This document shows positions 25,600 to 34,774 of a DNA stretch of 42,270 nt, piece after piece. The DNA comes from Bacteroidota bacterium (GTDB taxonomy: Bacteria; Bacteroidota; Bacteroidia; Bacteroidales; VadinHA17). The notes beneath the pieces are model-generated. The model made no database searches and was not told the DNA's origin. It worked only from the letters and a program-made list of their open reading frames with translations. The translations under genes were made by a program, and so were the position numbers. The stretch lies in the NCBI GenBank assembly GCA_011049175.1, contig DSCJ01000001.1:1-42270 (forward strand), read 5' to 3'. Position 1 is the first letter of the stretch. Each line of letters opens with the position of its first letter.

Positions 25600-26461
25600 T
25601 TAATGAAATTCTAAATCGGCAAGAACCGGAAGATGGTCGGAAGGGAATTTCCCCGACCATGAATCGCTGAGTATTCCGTACCTCAGAATAGAAACCCCCG
25701 CTGAAACAAATACATAATCAATCCTTTGCCCGGGTTTCCCGGCCATATGAAACCCGCTCCAGGTACCGTCGGGTCCGTGCGGGGGTTCCCGACTGACCAG
25801 ATATCCGTCGTTCAGATGCATGCCTTCTTCCGGATCTGTCAGGATCCGGTAAGGCTCCGAGGAAGGGAGGAAATTGAAATCGCCGGTAAGAAACAACCGG
25901 TGCATCACCGGCAATTTCCTGTATTTTCCGCTTAATGAGCCGGGCGCTCTCCCTTCTGGCTGTTTGTCCCACATGGTCGAAATGGGTGTTGAAATGATAG
26001 AAGGTTTTTCTGTTATGCCGGTTCCTGAATTTGCCCCAGGTAACAATCCGGGGGCAGGCCGCATCCCAGCCGATTCCCGGTGTGCCGGGATTTTCAGATA
26101 ACCAGAACTGGCCGTTCTGCAAACATTCCAGTTTTTCTTTATTATAAAAAATTGGGGAATATTCTCCGTTCCGGGCCCCGTCATCCCGCCCTGTGCCGAT
26201 CCTTGCATAATCCTGCAGGAGTGAATCAAGTTGTGTTACCTGATGGTGCAGGACCTCCTGCAATCCGGCCACGTCGGCCCGGTGAAAACGGACCATGCTG
26301 GCCGCCATTTCTTTCCGGTACGGCCATGCATTATCCCCGTCGGCCGGTGTGTCGAGGCGGATGTTGAACGTCATGACGGTAAGGGATGACTCGCCCGCAT
26401 CATGCCTCTGCCGGCAGGATAACGAAAGAATAAGAACGAGGGCAGTAATGCAGTACTTCAT
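25600..26461 (-). pseudogene. Endonuclease/exonuclease/phosphatase family lipoprotein, one-base frameshift
   Basis: The protein is split between two frames. The first frame (from 26461) has a lipoprotein signal (SLSC, C16), MTFNIRLDTPADGDNAW, LQEVLHHQ and HFNTHFDHVGQ, and reads correctly up to APVV (residue 190). The second frame then continues with LTGDFNFLP, RIDYVFVS and SDHLPVLADLEF to the stop at 25600. Removing one T from the TTT at 25891-25893 (minus strand) joins them as APVVLTGDFNF, giving about 286 residues with all EEP metal and catalytic motifs. The break could be a real inactivating mutation, a phase-variable tract (though only three T) or a sequencing or assembly error. Its flanks are intact operon genes (radA upstream, DUF4197 gene downstream). 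Confidence 0.8.
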
Positions 26462-26502
26462 AACACGTTTGTTTTACAGGTACCGGAATATCACCTGAAC
26501 TA

Positions 26503-27864
26503 TTAGCGGAATATCTTTTTCACCAGATCTTCTATCCGGTTAACGGCAACAACTTCCGTATTTCCTTCCGGCTTGGGCAGCCCCTTGGCATTGTACCTGG
26601 ATATGACCACTTTGTCGAATCCCAGACGGGCTGCTTCCCTTATCCGGATATCGATACGGCTTACCGGCCTGATTTCTCCTGAAAGACCCACTTCAGCCGA
26701 GAAACAGATCTTTTTCGAAACGGGAACGTCCAGGCTGGAGGAAAGAATGGCCGTTACCACAGCCAGATCCAGTGCGGGATCCTGTACCCGGATGCCTCCG
26801 GCTATGTTCAGGAACACGTCGCTGGCTCCCAGCCTGAAACCGGCCCGTTTTTCCAGTACGGCCAGTAGCATGTTCAGTCGCCTTGCATCAAAGCCGGTGC
26901 CCGAACGCTGGGGGGTGCCGTATACCGCCGAACTGACCAGGGCCTGGGTTTCGATCAGAAAAGGACGGATCCCGTCGATGGTGGCTCCGACAGCCGAACC
27001 GCTCAGATTTTCATCGTGTTGTGTGATAAGGTGTTCAGAAGGGTTCAGTACTTCTTTCAGCCCGTCCTGTTGCATTTCGAAAATTCCCAGTTCGCTGGTG
27101 CTTCCGAAACGGTTCTTAACCGTCCGAAGGATGCGGTACAGATGATGGCGGTCGCCTTCGAACTGGAGAACCGTATCAACAATATGCTCCAGCACCTTTG
27201 GGCCGGCAAGGGCCCCTTCCTTGTTGATATGTCCGATGAGGAATACGGAAAGATTGTTTTCCTTGGCATGCCTCAGCAGCTGGTTGGAGCACTCTCTAAC
27301 CTGCGACACGCTGCCGGGGGATGATTCCACCCTTTCGGTATAAAGAGTCTGGATGGAATCGATTATGACCAGGTCGGGTTCCATGTGCTGCAGATGACTC
27401 AGAATATTTTCCAGGGAGGTTTCCGACAGGAAAAAGCACGATTCGTTCTGCATGTCCATGCGTCCTGCCCTGAAACGGATCTGTGAAAGGCTTTCTTCGC
27501 CTGACACATACAAAGTTTTTGTTTTTTTGAGCTGCAGGGCCAGTTGCAGGGCCAGGGTCGATTTGCCTATGCCGGGCTCTCCTCCGATCAGTACTACCGA
27601 ACCCTGCACCAGCCCGCCGCCCAGAACGCGGTTCAGTTCATTGATGGGCAGAGGGATACGGGACTCCCCGTCGGGTGAAATTTCCGTGAGGGGAACAGGT
27701 GCATTTCTTTGCAGGGGAGGCCGTGAACCGTGCAGCGAATGGTCTTTGACCACCACTTCTTCCACATACGTGTTCCATTCATGGCAGGAAGGACATCTTC
27801 CAATCCATTTCGGAGAGTTTGCCCCGCAATTCTGACATACGAATACCGTTTTTTGTTTGGCCAT
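26503..27864 (-). CDS. radA: DNA repair protein RadA
   Basis: 453 residues. N-terminal C4 zinc finger (C10, C13, C24, C27), Walker A GGEPGIGKST (K101), the RadA-specific KNRFG motif in VKNRFGST, and a C-terminal Lon-protease-like domain (SAEVGLSGEIRPV). RadA is a DnaB-type/RecA-like helicase that drives branch migration in recombination. Sits 12 bases downstream of the hldE-type gene in the panC operon. Confidence 0.95.
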   Translation of the reverse strand: MAKQKTVFVCQNCGANSPKWIGRCPSCHEWNTYVEEVVVKDHSLHGSRPPLQRNAPVPLTEISPDGESRIPLPINELNRVLGGGLVQGSVVLIGGEPGIGKSTLALQLALQLKKTKTLYVSGEESLSQIRFRAGRMDMQNESCFFLSETSLENILSHLQHMEPDLVIIDSIQTLYTERVESSPGSVSQVRECSNQLLRHAKENNLSVFLIGHINKEGALAGPKVLEHIVDTVLQFEGDRHHLYRILRTVKNRFGSTSELGIFEMQQDGLKEVLNPSEHLITQHDENLSGSAVGATIDGIRPFLIETQALVSSAVYGTPQRSGTGFDARRLNMLLAVLEKRAGFRLGASDVFLNIAGGIRVQDPALDLAVVTAILSSSLDVPVSKKICFSAEVGLSGEIRPVSRIDIRIREAARLGFDKVVISRYNAKGLPKPEGNTEVVAVNRIEDLVKKIFR

Positions 27865-27876
27865 TTGCCGGTTTTT

Positions 27877-28371
27877 TCAGCCCCTGAGCTTGTCAATGAT
27901 CTTACTGGTAGAATGTCCTTTGATAAAAGGAAGGATCACCACCTGTCCGCCCGACTGCCGCACGGTTTCCGCACCGGCAATCTCCTCTTCCCGGTAATCG
28001 CCCCCCTTGACCAGAATATCGGGTTTCACCAACCGGATGAGTTCTTCCGGGGTGGGTTCGCTGAACATAACTACGGCTTTTACCATCGGAAGCATAGCCA
28101 GCGCCAGGGCCCGGGTTTCTTCGTCCTGTACGGGGCGGTTATTCCCTTTCAAATTTCTAACCGAACTGTCGGAATTCATTCCGATGATCAGCACATCTCC
28201 CAGTGAGGCGGCTTCACTCAAATATTCCAGGTGCCCACGGTGCAGGATATCGAAACACCCGTTGGTAAACACGATACGATGTTCTTTGAATCGCCAGATG
28301 GTCAGCATACGGACCAGATCCTCCTTCTGCAGTATCTTTCTCCGTGCCGATTGCATGTACAGGTTCATCAT
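27877..28371 (-). CDS. Stand-alone HldE/RfaE C-terminal-type nucleotidyltransferase
   Basis: 164 residues of the cytidylyltransferase-like family, with VFTNGCFDILHRGHLEYL (HRGH is the HxGH motif) and SSVRNLKG, GGDYREEEI and SKIIDKLR near the C-terminus. This matches the adenylyltransferase half of HldE/RfaE, which makes ADP-glycero-manno-heptose for lipopolysaccharide. The sugar kinase half is not present here. It overlaps the flippase-like gene by 4 bases (ATGA). Confidence 0.87.
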   Translation of the reverse strand: MMNLYMQSARRKILQKEDLVRMLTIWRFKEHRIVFTNGCFDILHRGHLEYLSEAASLGDVLIIGMNSDSSVRNLKGNNRPVQDEETRALALAMLPMVKAVVMFSEPTPEELIRLVKPDILVKGGDYREEEIAGAETVRQSGGQVVILPFIKGHSTSKIIDKLRG

Positions 28372-29396
28372 GATATGTTTATTTGGCTGATTCTTCTTTT
28401 TCCGAAAAATACCAAAAACATGGAAATTCCCCCAACGATCAGGATCAGGAGTGTTTGAGATTCATGTGAAATGATGGCATAGACCAGTCCGTCTTCACGG
28501 GGTATGCCATACAGTGAAAGCCCCAGGCTTACCAGCAGGTGATAGGTGCCGATCCCGCCCTGTACAGGCAGCGTCATTCCTATGGTGCCGAAAACCAGTA
28601 TAAAAAGCCCGTCGGCAGGGCCCAGGCTGCGGGTGGCGGGAATGGTAAAAAATACCACCCAGGTCATCAGAAAATACATGCCCCATACCAGAAAGGTGTA
28701 CAGTAAAAATTCCCCCCTTTTTTTCATTCGAAATACCGAGCGGATTCCTGTCATAACCCCCCGTATTACTTCCCTGATTTTTGAAAATCCCCTGATACGC
28801 AGGATCTGATGACGGAAAAGGATCAGGGCGGCCAGGGAAGAAAGCAGCAGGGATGCCAGGACGATCCATAGCGCCGGGTGCGACAGATAAGCCTCTCTTA
28901 CTCCTTCATATGTGGGCAGGAAAATGGTTTCCTGTATGAAAGATCCGAAAAAATGGATCTTAATAAAGAATACAAGGAAAAACAGAATAATCAGCATAAG
29001 GAAGTCGACGGCACGTTCGGCCACTACGGTACCCAGCAGCTGACCCACCGGCACCTTGCTTTTCCTGTTCAGAGCCGCACACCGGGTAATTTCTCCGATA
29101 CGGGGGAAAGCGTAATTGGCCAGGTAACCGGTCATTACCGCCAGAAATGTATTTTTCAGGCCGGGCCTGTATCCCAGGGGTTCTATCAGCAGGTTCCAGC
29201 GGGCGGCCCTCAGGAGGTGGGAAATCAGGCCGAAAGCCAGAGAAACAACCACCCATGCGTAACGGGCATGGATCAGTTCTTCCAGAAATGCCGAAAAGCG
29301 GATGCCCCGGAAGGCAAAATACAACAGGACTAAACCAATCAACAGGAATAGAAGGAACTGAAGCCCTCTGGAAAGTTTCTGTCGAAAGCCGCTCAC
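28368..29396 (-). CDS. Flippase-like integral membrane protein (LPG synthase TM/UPF0104 family)
   Basis: 342 residues with about eight hydrophobic helices and the family pattern LLRAARWNLLIEPLGYRPGL, GYLANYAFPRIGEITRCAAL and PVQGGIGTYHLLVSLGL. Members include the membrane domain of lysyl-phosphatidylglycerol synthase and dolichol-sugar-related proteins; the substrate here is unknown. The start is a GTG (29394-29396) directly abutting the panD stop codon. Confidence 0.8.
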   Translation of the reverse strand: MSGFRQKLSRGLQFLLFLLIGLVLLYFAFRGIRFSAFLEELIHARYAWVVVSLAFGLISHLLRAARWNLLIEPLGYRPGLKNTFLAVMTGYLANYAFPRIGEITRCAALNRKSKVPVGQLLGTVVAERAVDFLMLIILFFLVFFIKIHFFGSFIQETIFLPTYEGVREAYLSHPALWIVLASLLLSSLAALILFRHQILRIRGFSKIREVIRGVMTGIRSVFRMKKRGEFLLYTFLVWGMYFLMTWVVFFTIPATRSLGPADGLFILVFGTIGMTLPVQGGIGTYHLLVSLGLSLYGIPREDGLVYAIISHESQTLLILIVGGISMFLVFFGKRRISQINIS

Positions 29397-29750
29397 CTAT
29401 TTTTTCAGTTTGTTGGTAGCAGTATCGGGAAATACAATAACGGGACGGAAATGTTTGGCTTCCTCAAAATCCATCATGGCGTAAGAAATGATGATCACCA
29501 CATCTCCCACTGTGACTTTCCTGGCGGCGGGGCCGTTCATAACGATCTCTCCCGACCCTCTTTTTCCCCTGATCACGTACGTATCGAGCCTTTCCCCGTT
29601 GTTCAGGTTCAGAACCTGCACCTTTTCATTCTCAATGAGATTGGCTGCATCCATGAGATCCTCATCGATCGTGATGCTCCCAATATAGTGCAGGTTGGCA
29701 TCAGTTACGGTGACCATGTGGATTTTCGATTTGAGGACTTCAATGTTCAT
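29397..29750 (-). CDS. panD: Aspartate 1-decarboxylase
   Basis: 117 residues. The self-cleavage site G24-S25 lies in YIGSITIDE, which generates the pyruvoyl group on S25; other family segments are [19 protein letters not shown] and [13 protein letters not shown]. It makes beta-alanine from aspartate for pantothenate. It follows panC by 15 bases, so panC and panD form a pantothenate module. Confidence 0.95.
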   Translation of the reverse strand: MNIEVLKSKIHMVTVTDANLHYIGSITIDEDLMDAANLIENEKVQVLNLNNGERLDTYVIRGKRGSGEIVMNGPAARKVTVGDVVIIISYAMMDFEEAKHFRPVIVFPDTATNKLKK

Positions 29751-29765
29751 AACCCTGCAAATTTA

Positions 29766-30614
29766 CTAAGAAAATCTGATATTGTCTATCAGGCGCACTT
29801 TGCCCAGCTTTACTGCAATGCATCCAACCGTACCTTTGTTTTTCTGCCACCGGCTAAGAGGAACCAGCGTCCGGTCATCCACAATTTCAAAATATTCCAC
29901 CTCCATGTCTGGCAGTTGGCTGAGCTGCTCTGTCACCCATTGTTTCACTTCCGTTAGGGTAGCTTTGTGCCGCATGGCCCTGGCCCGGGAAAGAGCACGG
30001 GATATGGATGCGGCCGTTTTCCGTTCATCGGGCGTGAGCAAAACGTTTCTCGAACTCATTGCCAGCCCGTCGGGTTCCCGTACAATAGGACAGGCAACGA
30101 TCTCGACCGGAATATTCAGATCTTTTGTAATATGCCTGATAATAGCAAGTTGTTGAAAATCTTTTTCTCCGAAATACGCACGGGTGGGATTCAGAATTTC
30201 GAAAAGCCGGGTGACCACCTGGGCTACCCCGTTGAAATGCCCGGGCCGGTATGCGCCTTCCATAAAACGGTCCAGCCCGCCAAAATCAAAGGTTCTGGTA
30301 TCGGGTTCAGGATAGATCTCTTCTACCGGAGGGTGGAATACCGCATCCTCCCCGCGCATCCTATCCTGCAGGATGGATATGTCTTGCTCCGGGTTGCGCG
30401 GATATCTGCGGAAATCGTTTGGATCATTGAACTGGGTGGGATTAACGAATATGCTTACCACCACCACATCGTTCTCACTCAGGGCACGGTTTACCAGGGA
30501 AAGATGGCCCCTGTGAAGAGCTCCCATGGTGGGAACCAGCCCTACCGTTTTTCCCTCAGCCAGCAAGGGCAACAAATATTCGCCTATGGAGCGGTTGTCG
30601 GTGAACAGATGCAT
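29766..30614 (-). CDS. panC: Pantothenate synthetase
   Basis: 282 residues from the ATG at 30614; the frame is open to 30647, but the inner start fits the family and lies 20 bases after a -7 box. It has the ATP-binding VPTMGALHRGHLSLV (HRGH), FVNPTQF, KDFQQLAIIRH and the MSSRN segment. It joins pantoate and beta-alanine using ATP. First gene of the long minus-strand run that includes panD, the flippase-like gene, the hldE-type gene and radA. Confidence 0.95.
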   Translation of the reverse strand: MHLFTDNRSIGEYLLPLLAEGKTVGLVPTMGALHRGHLSLVNRALSENDVVVVSIFVNPTQFNDPNDFRRYPRNPEQDISILQDRMRGEDAVFHPPVEEIYPEPDTRTFDFGGLDRFMEGAYRPGHFNGVAQVVTRLFEILNPTRAYFGEKDFQQLAIIRHITKDLNIPVEIVACPIVREPDGLAMSSRNVLLTPDERKTAASISRALSRARAMRHKATLTEVKQWVTEQLSQLPDMEVEYFEIVDDRTLVPLSRWQKNKGTVGCIAVKLGKVRLIDNIRFS

Positions 30615-30634
30615 GTGTTGCTTTTTCTGTGCTG

Positions 30635-30667
30635 CAAATATAACCAATAATTCAACCGGTTGTCAAG
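30635..30667 (-). promoter_or_regulatory. Predicted promoter of panC
   Basis: On the minus strand TATATTTG (30635-30642) matches TAnnTTTG exactly, and CTTG (30664-30667) is a three-of-four match to TTTG with a 21-base spacer. The -7 box is 20 bases before the panC ATG at 30614. Confidence 0.5.
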
Positions 30668-30751
30668 TTAACCGGACAGGTCACTCGAGCGGAAAGAGGT
30701 TGCGCCGGAACCTTTCGGGAACCGATCACGGGATGTATCAAGAATTTTTAC

Positions 30752-30759
30752 TAATTTTG
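30752..30759 (+). promoter_or_regulatory. Possible -7 element of the glgA-like/DUF4270/glmS run
   Basis: TAATTTTG fits TAnnTTTG exactly and is 30 bases before the ATG at 30790. No TTTG is found at the -33 distance. It faces away from the panC promoter in the 175-base divergent spacer. Confidence 0.4.
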
Positions 30760-30789
30760 CAAAACATTTCGGCACAACGGTTCCGCTAA

Positions 30790-31620
30790 ATGAAAAGCAA
30801 ACGAATATTATTTGTTTCCCAGGCAATCACTCCTTATCTTCCGGAGGATCAGATTTCCCGTATAGGCAGGTACCTGCCCCAGGGAATCCAGGAAAAGGGA
30901 AAGGAAATACGTACCTTCATGCCGCGGTTCGGATGCATCAACGAAAGAAGAAACCAGTTGCATGAAGTAATCCGGCTTTCGGGAATGAACCTGATTATTG
31001 ACGATACCGACCATCCCCTCATCATTAAGGTGGCATCCATTCAGGCAGCCAGAATGCAAGTGTATTTTATTGACAATGAAGATTACTTTCACAGGAAATT
31101 CGAGTATGCTGACGACGAAGGGAAGGAATTTGCCGACAATGACGAACGCCTCATCTTTTTTGCCCGTGGCGTTCTTGAAACGGTGAAAAAACTGAGATGG
31201 CCGCCGCACATCATTCACTGTCACGGATGGTTCACATCCCTGATCCCACTATATGTGAAAAAATCGTACCGTGACGATCCCATTTTTTCCGATTCCAGAG
31301 TAATTTATTCCGTTTATGACCGCTCATTCCGTCAACCCCTTGATCCGTTCTTTACCAGAAAACTGAGTTATGAAGGGATTGAACCCGGTGATCTGAAGCA
31401 TGTCGAAAAAAAGGCCGATTTTACTGGTCTGAACAAGCTGGCCATCGAAATGTCCGATGCAGTGATCCAGGGAAGCGAGACAATAGATCCGGCCCTGCTT
31501 TCGTTTATCAAAAAATCCGGGAAAAAATTCCTGGATTTTCAGTCAGAAGAAAAATACATTGATGTGTATTCAGATTTTTATGACGAATTGCTAAGCCAGA
31601 AAATACATGATGCTAAATAA
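30790..31620 (+). CDS. Stand-alone glycogen/starch synthase N-terminal domain-like protein
   Basis: 276 residues resembling only the N-terminal Rossmann half of GT5 glycogen synthases: SKRILFVSQAITPYLP, FMPRFGCINERRN, VYFIDNEDYFHR and IIHCHGWFTSLIPLYVK. The ADP-glucose-binding KxGGL motif after the first strand is absent (ITPYLPEDQISRIGRYLP) and the C-terminal GT-B half is missing, so it is unlikely to be a glycogen synthase. The reading frame is intact and overlaps the next gene by 14 bases, which argues for a retained function. Similar short proteins occur near panC, DUF4270 and glmS in other Bacteroidota. Confidence 0.75.
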   Translation: MKSKRILFVSQAITPYLPEDQISRIGRYLPQGIQEKGKEIRTFMPRFGCINERRNQLHEVIRLSGMNLIIDDTDHPLIIKVASIQAARMQVYFIDNEDYFHRKFEYADDEGKEFADNDERLIFFARGVLETVKKLRWPPHIIHCHGWFTSLIPLYVKKSYRDDPIFSDSRVIYSVYDRSFRQPLDPFFTRKLSYEGIEPGDLKHVEKKADFTGLNKLAIEMSDAVIQGSETIDPALLSFIKKSGKKFLDFQSEEKYIDVYSDFYDELLSQKIHDAK

Positions 31621-32887
31621 ATTCTTCCGCCCTGTTTCCCCGGTGTTGTTTGGCGGTATGATCATATTTCTTTTGTTTGCCCGCTGCGAAAAGGAGCCGG
31701 GAACTATTGGCCTTACCATTCAACCGGATGCCGACCGCCCCCTCCTGGCCTATTTTGATACCATGACAGTGGAAGCTTATACACTTTCCGTCGACTCGGT
31801 TAGAAGCGATGAAAATCTGTATTCCCTGGTGGGCGAAATGGTCGATCCTGTGTTCGGCGCTGTAGAAGCTTCTTTCATGACCCAGATTGTTCTTTCCGGA
31901 TTGTATTTCTATCCGGGAGTGAATCCTGAACTGGATTCGGCGGTTATTTATCTGAAGGTAAATGAACGCTACGGAATGGGCGAAACCGAATACCAGCTCA
32001 ATATCCGGGAATTGATACAGCCCATTGATATCGATTCAACTTACTATTCCAACATGGATCCGACACCTTATCTTTCGGGCTACCTGGTGGGCACCACCAC
32101 TTTCTCTTCAACTGATACCGTTATCCAGTGCACCCTCAATCCCCTGATAGGAAATAAACTGATTGAAGATTCCCTGGCTCTTTCGTCCCAGTCGAATTTC
32201 AGGGAGCATTTTTACGGGTTTCATATCAGTGCGGAAAAACTTTCAGGCAATGGGGCTCTGGTTGCTTTTGATCTTCTTTCGGAAGAAAGCCGGGTGGATG
32301 TGTATTATTCCAATGCCAGCGCCGATTCGCTGAATAACAGCTTCCTGATCAACTCCTCCAGTGCCCGGATCAATATCTACCGGAAAGATCTTTCTCAGGC
32401 CGATCCTCTGCTCAGGATTCAGCACATCGGTACCGGTTTCAAAGATTCGGTTTGTTATGTGCAGGGATTGGCGGGTGTGGAAACTTATCTCCATTTTCCT
32501 TTTCAGGAAAACTGGACAGACAGGATCCCCGGAGCCGTCAACAAGGTCACGCTTACTCTTCCTGTTGAAAACCACGATCCCACGGCCACGGTTCTGGAAC
32601 CCGCTTCCCGTCTGATCGCTCTTTACAGGGCCGAGGATAACCGGTTGCTCTATCTTCCGGATAAAGGCCTGGGAGAAGAATATTTCGGGGGATATTATGA
32701 CAAACAGCGGAAAGAGTATGTTTTCAATATCACTGATTTTTATAAGGATTTTCTGCTGGGGAACAGGGATCATATCGACATGTATATCAGAGCCAATGAA
32801 TACACTACCACCCCGCACCGGGTGGTACTGACCTCGGGTAATAACTCCAGGCCGGTTACTTTGAAGGTATATTATACCGGGTTCTGA
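31607..32887 (+). CDS. DUF4270 family lipoprotein
   Basis: 426 residues with a hydrophobic signal ending in LLFARC (C27, a weak lipobox) and a beta-rich domain matching DUF4270 (GTIGLTIQPDADRPLLAYFDTM region, given here in part, SVRSDENLYSLVGEMVDPVFG, and the C-terminal RVVLTSGNNSRPVTLKVYYTGF segment). Function is unknown; likely outer-membrane or surface located. An alternative start is the adjacent ATG at 31610. It begins inside the end of the preceding gene and is followed by glmS after 39 bases. Confidence 0.85.
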   Translation: MMLNKFFRPVSPVLFGGMIIFLLFARCEKEPGTIGLTIQPDADRPLLAYFDTMTVEAYTLSVDSVRSDENLYSLVGEMVDPVFGAVEASFMTQIVLSGLYFYPGVNPELDSAVIYLKVNERYGMGETEYQLNIRELIQPIDIDSTYYSNMDPTPYLSGYLVGTTTFSSTDTVIQCTLNPLIGNKLIEDSLALSSQSNFREHFYGFHISAEKLSGNGALVAFDLLSEESRVDVYYSNASADSLNNSFLINSSSARINIYRKDLSQADPLLRIQHIGTGFKDSVCYVQGLAGVETYLHFPFQENWTDRIPGAVNKVTLTLPVENHDPTATVLEPASRLIALYRAEDNRLLYLPDKGLGEEYFGGYYDKQRKEYVFNITDFYKDFLLGNRDHIDMYIRANEYTTTPHRVVLTSGNNSRPVTLKVYYTGF

Positions 32888-32926
32888 GAAAAAGCAATAG
32901 ATAGTTGTACCAAAAATTCCTGAACT

Positions 32927-34762
32927 ATGTGTGGAATTGTAGGTTACATAGGAAGCAAAGAGGCCTATCCCATTCTGATCAATGGACTGAAACGTTTGGA
33001 ATACAGGGGTTACGATTCGGCGGGAATATCCCTCCTTGACAATCAGATCAAGATCTACAAATGCCAGGGGAAAGTGTCGCGGCTGGAAAGCTTTGTCACC
33101 AGCAGGGATATCAGCGGCAGTGTGGGAATTGGCCATACCCGGTGGGCTACCCACGGCGAGCCCAACGATGTGAATGCCCACCCGCATCGCTCGATGAACG
33201 GCAAATTCGTGGTGATCCATAACGGGATCATTGAAAATTACGCCCGCCTTAAAGAGAAACTCAGCAGCAGGGGTTATACCTTTGCCAGTGAAACCGATAC
33301 GGAAGTACTCGCTAATCTGATTGAATATATTTACCTGAAGGGCAAACTTTCTGCAGATATAGCCGTTAGACTGGCCCTGACCAAGGTAATCGGTGCTTAC
33401 GGGCTGGTGATTATGTGTGTGGATGAGCCCGATAAGCTGATTGCTGCACGGAAGGGAAGCCCTCTGGTGATTGGCGTGGGTGAAGGCGAATATTTTGTGG
33501 CCTCCGATGCTACTCCCATCGTGGAACATACCAAAAGTGTGATTTATCTCAATGATGATGACGTGGCCGTGATCAGCCGCGATGAGCTGGTACTGAAAAA
33601 CCTGAAAAATGTGCCTCAGACCCCGGTTGTGCACACCGTCGACCTGGATATCGGTGAGATTGACAAGAACGGGTTCGACCATTTTATGCTCAAGGAAATA
33701 TTCGAACAACCCCGGTCTATTCTCGATACCTTCCGGGGAAGGGTTTCCGGTGATAAGAAGGAAATTCATCTGGGGGGACTGTATCAGGTAATGAACCGTT
33801 TGCAGGAATCCCAGCGCATCATCATGGTGGGTTGCGGTACCTCGTGGCATGCAGCACTGGTAGGCGAATATCTTTTTGAGGATTTTGCCCGCATCCCCGT
33901 GGAGGTGGAATATGCTTCGGAATTCAGGTACCGGAATCCTTTGATCACCAAAAAGGATGTGGTGATTGCTATCAGCCAGAGTGGCGAAACGGCAGACACC
34001 CTGGCAGCCATCAGGCTGGCCCGTGAAAAAGGAGCCCTGGTGCTGGGAATATGCAATGTGGTAGGATCGAGCATTCCGCGTGAAACAAATGGCGGGGTTT
34101 ATACTCATGCCGGGCCCGAGATCGGTGTGGCTTCCACCAAAGCCTTCACAGCGCAGGTAACGGTACTGACCATGATGGCGCTGCTGCTTGGGTACAGGAG
34201 GAAAACCTTGTCAAAGGCCAATTACCAGCGGATGGTGAACGAACTGACCTTGATCCCTGAAAAGATAGAACGGATTCTGGAAACTAACGGAAAATACAGG
34301 GACATTGCCGCCCTGTACAAGGACGCCAATAACTTTCTTTACCTGGGAAGAGGATATTTCTTCCCGGTGGCCCTGGAAGGGGCTCTCAAACTTAAGGAGA
34401 TATCCTACATTCATGCGGAAGGCTACCCCGCCGCCGAAATGAAGCACGGACCCATTGCATTGATCGATAAAAATATGCCTGTGGTGGTGATCGCCACCAA
34501 AGACAAGTCGTACGACAAGATCGTCAGCAATATTCAGGAAGTGAAGGCCAGGAACGGAGTGGTGATCGCCGTGGTGACGGAAGGCGATACCGTTATCCGT
34601 GAAATGGCCGATCATGTGCTGGAGGTTCCCAGTACCGAAGTACCTCTGGCCCCGCTTACCACCGTGGTGCCCCTTCAGTTGCTTTCCTATTATATAGCTG
34701 TGTTGCGGGGATGTAACGTTGACCAGCCCAGAAACCTGGCCAAGTCGGTTACCGTGGAATGA
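32927..34762 (+). CDS. glmS: Glutamine-fructose-6-phosphate aminotransferase (isomerizing)
   Basis: 611 residues. C2 at the N-terminus (MCGIVGYIG) is the glutaminase nucleophile, followed by GYDSAGISL and GHTRWATHG. Two SIS sugar-isomerase domains follow (VGCGTSWHAAL; ISQSGETADT; the C-terminal NLAKSVTVE). It makes glucosamine 6-phosphate, the precursor of UDP-GlcNAc, which feeds the convergent nucleotide-sugar cluster. The stop codons of the two convergent units are 12 bases apart. No glmS ribozyme-like leader is possible in the 39-base spacer. Confidence 0.96.
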   Translation: MCGIVGYIGSKEAYPILINGLKRLEYRGYDSAGISLLDNQIKIYKCQGKVSRLESFVTSRDISGSVGIGHTRWATHGEPNDVNAHPHRSMNGKFVVIHNGIIENYARLKEKLSSRGYTFASETDTEVLANLIEYIYLKGKLSADIAVRLALTKVIGAYGLVIMCVDEPDKLIAARKGSPLVIGVGEGEYFVASDATPIVEHTKSVIYLNDDDVAVISRDELVLKNLKNVPQTPVVHTVDLDIGEIDKNGFDHFMLKEIFEQPRSILDTFRGRVSGDKKEIHLGGLYQVMNRLQESQRIIMVGCGTSWHAALVGEYLFEDFARIPVEVEYASEFRYRNPLITKKDVVIAISQSGETADTLAAIRLAREKGALVLGICNVVGSSIPRETNGGVYTHAGPEIGVASTKAFTAQVTVLTMMALLLGYRRKTLSKANYQRMVNELTLIPEKIERILETNGKYRDIAALYKDANNFLYLGRGYFFPVALEGALKLKEISYIHAEGYPAAEMKHGPIALIDKNMPVVVIATKDKSYDKIVSNIQEVKARNGVVIAVVTEGDTVIREMADHVLEVPSTEVPLAPLTTVVPLQLLSYYIAVLRGCNVDQPRNLAKSVTVE

Positions 34763-34774
34763 TCCGGTGATTCA

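Noticed and set aside
32243-34108. 621-residue open frame on the minus strand
   Set aside because: It runs antisense through the DUF4270 gene and glmS, both strongly supported by family motifs. Its translation shows no domain, and such long antisense frames follow from the codon pattern of glmS.
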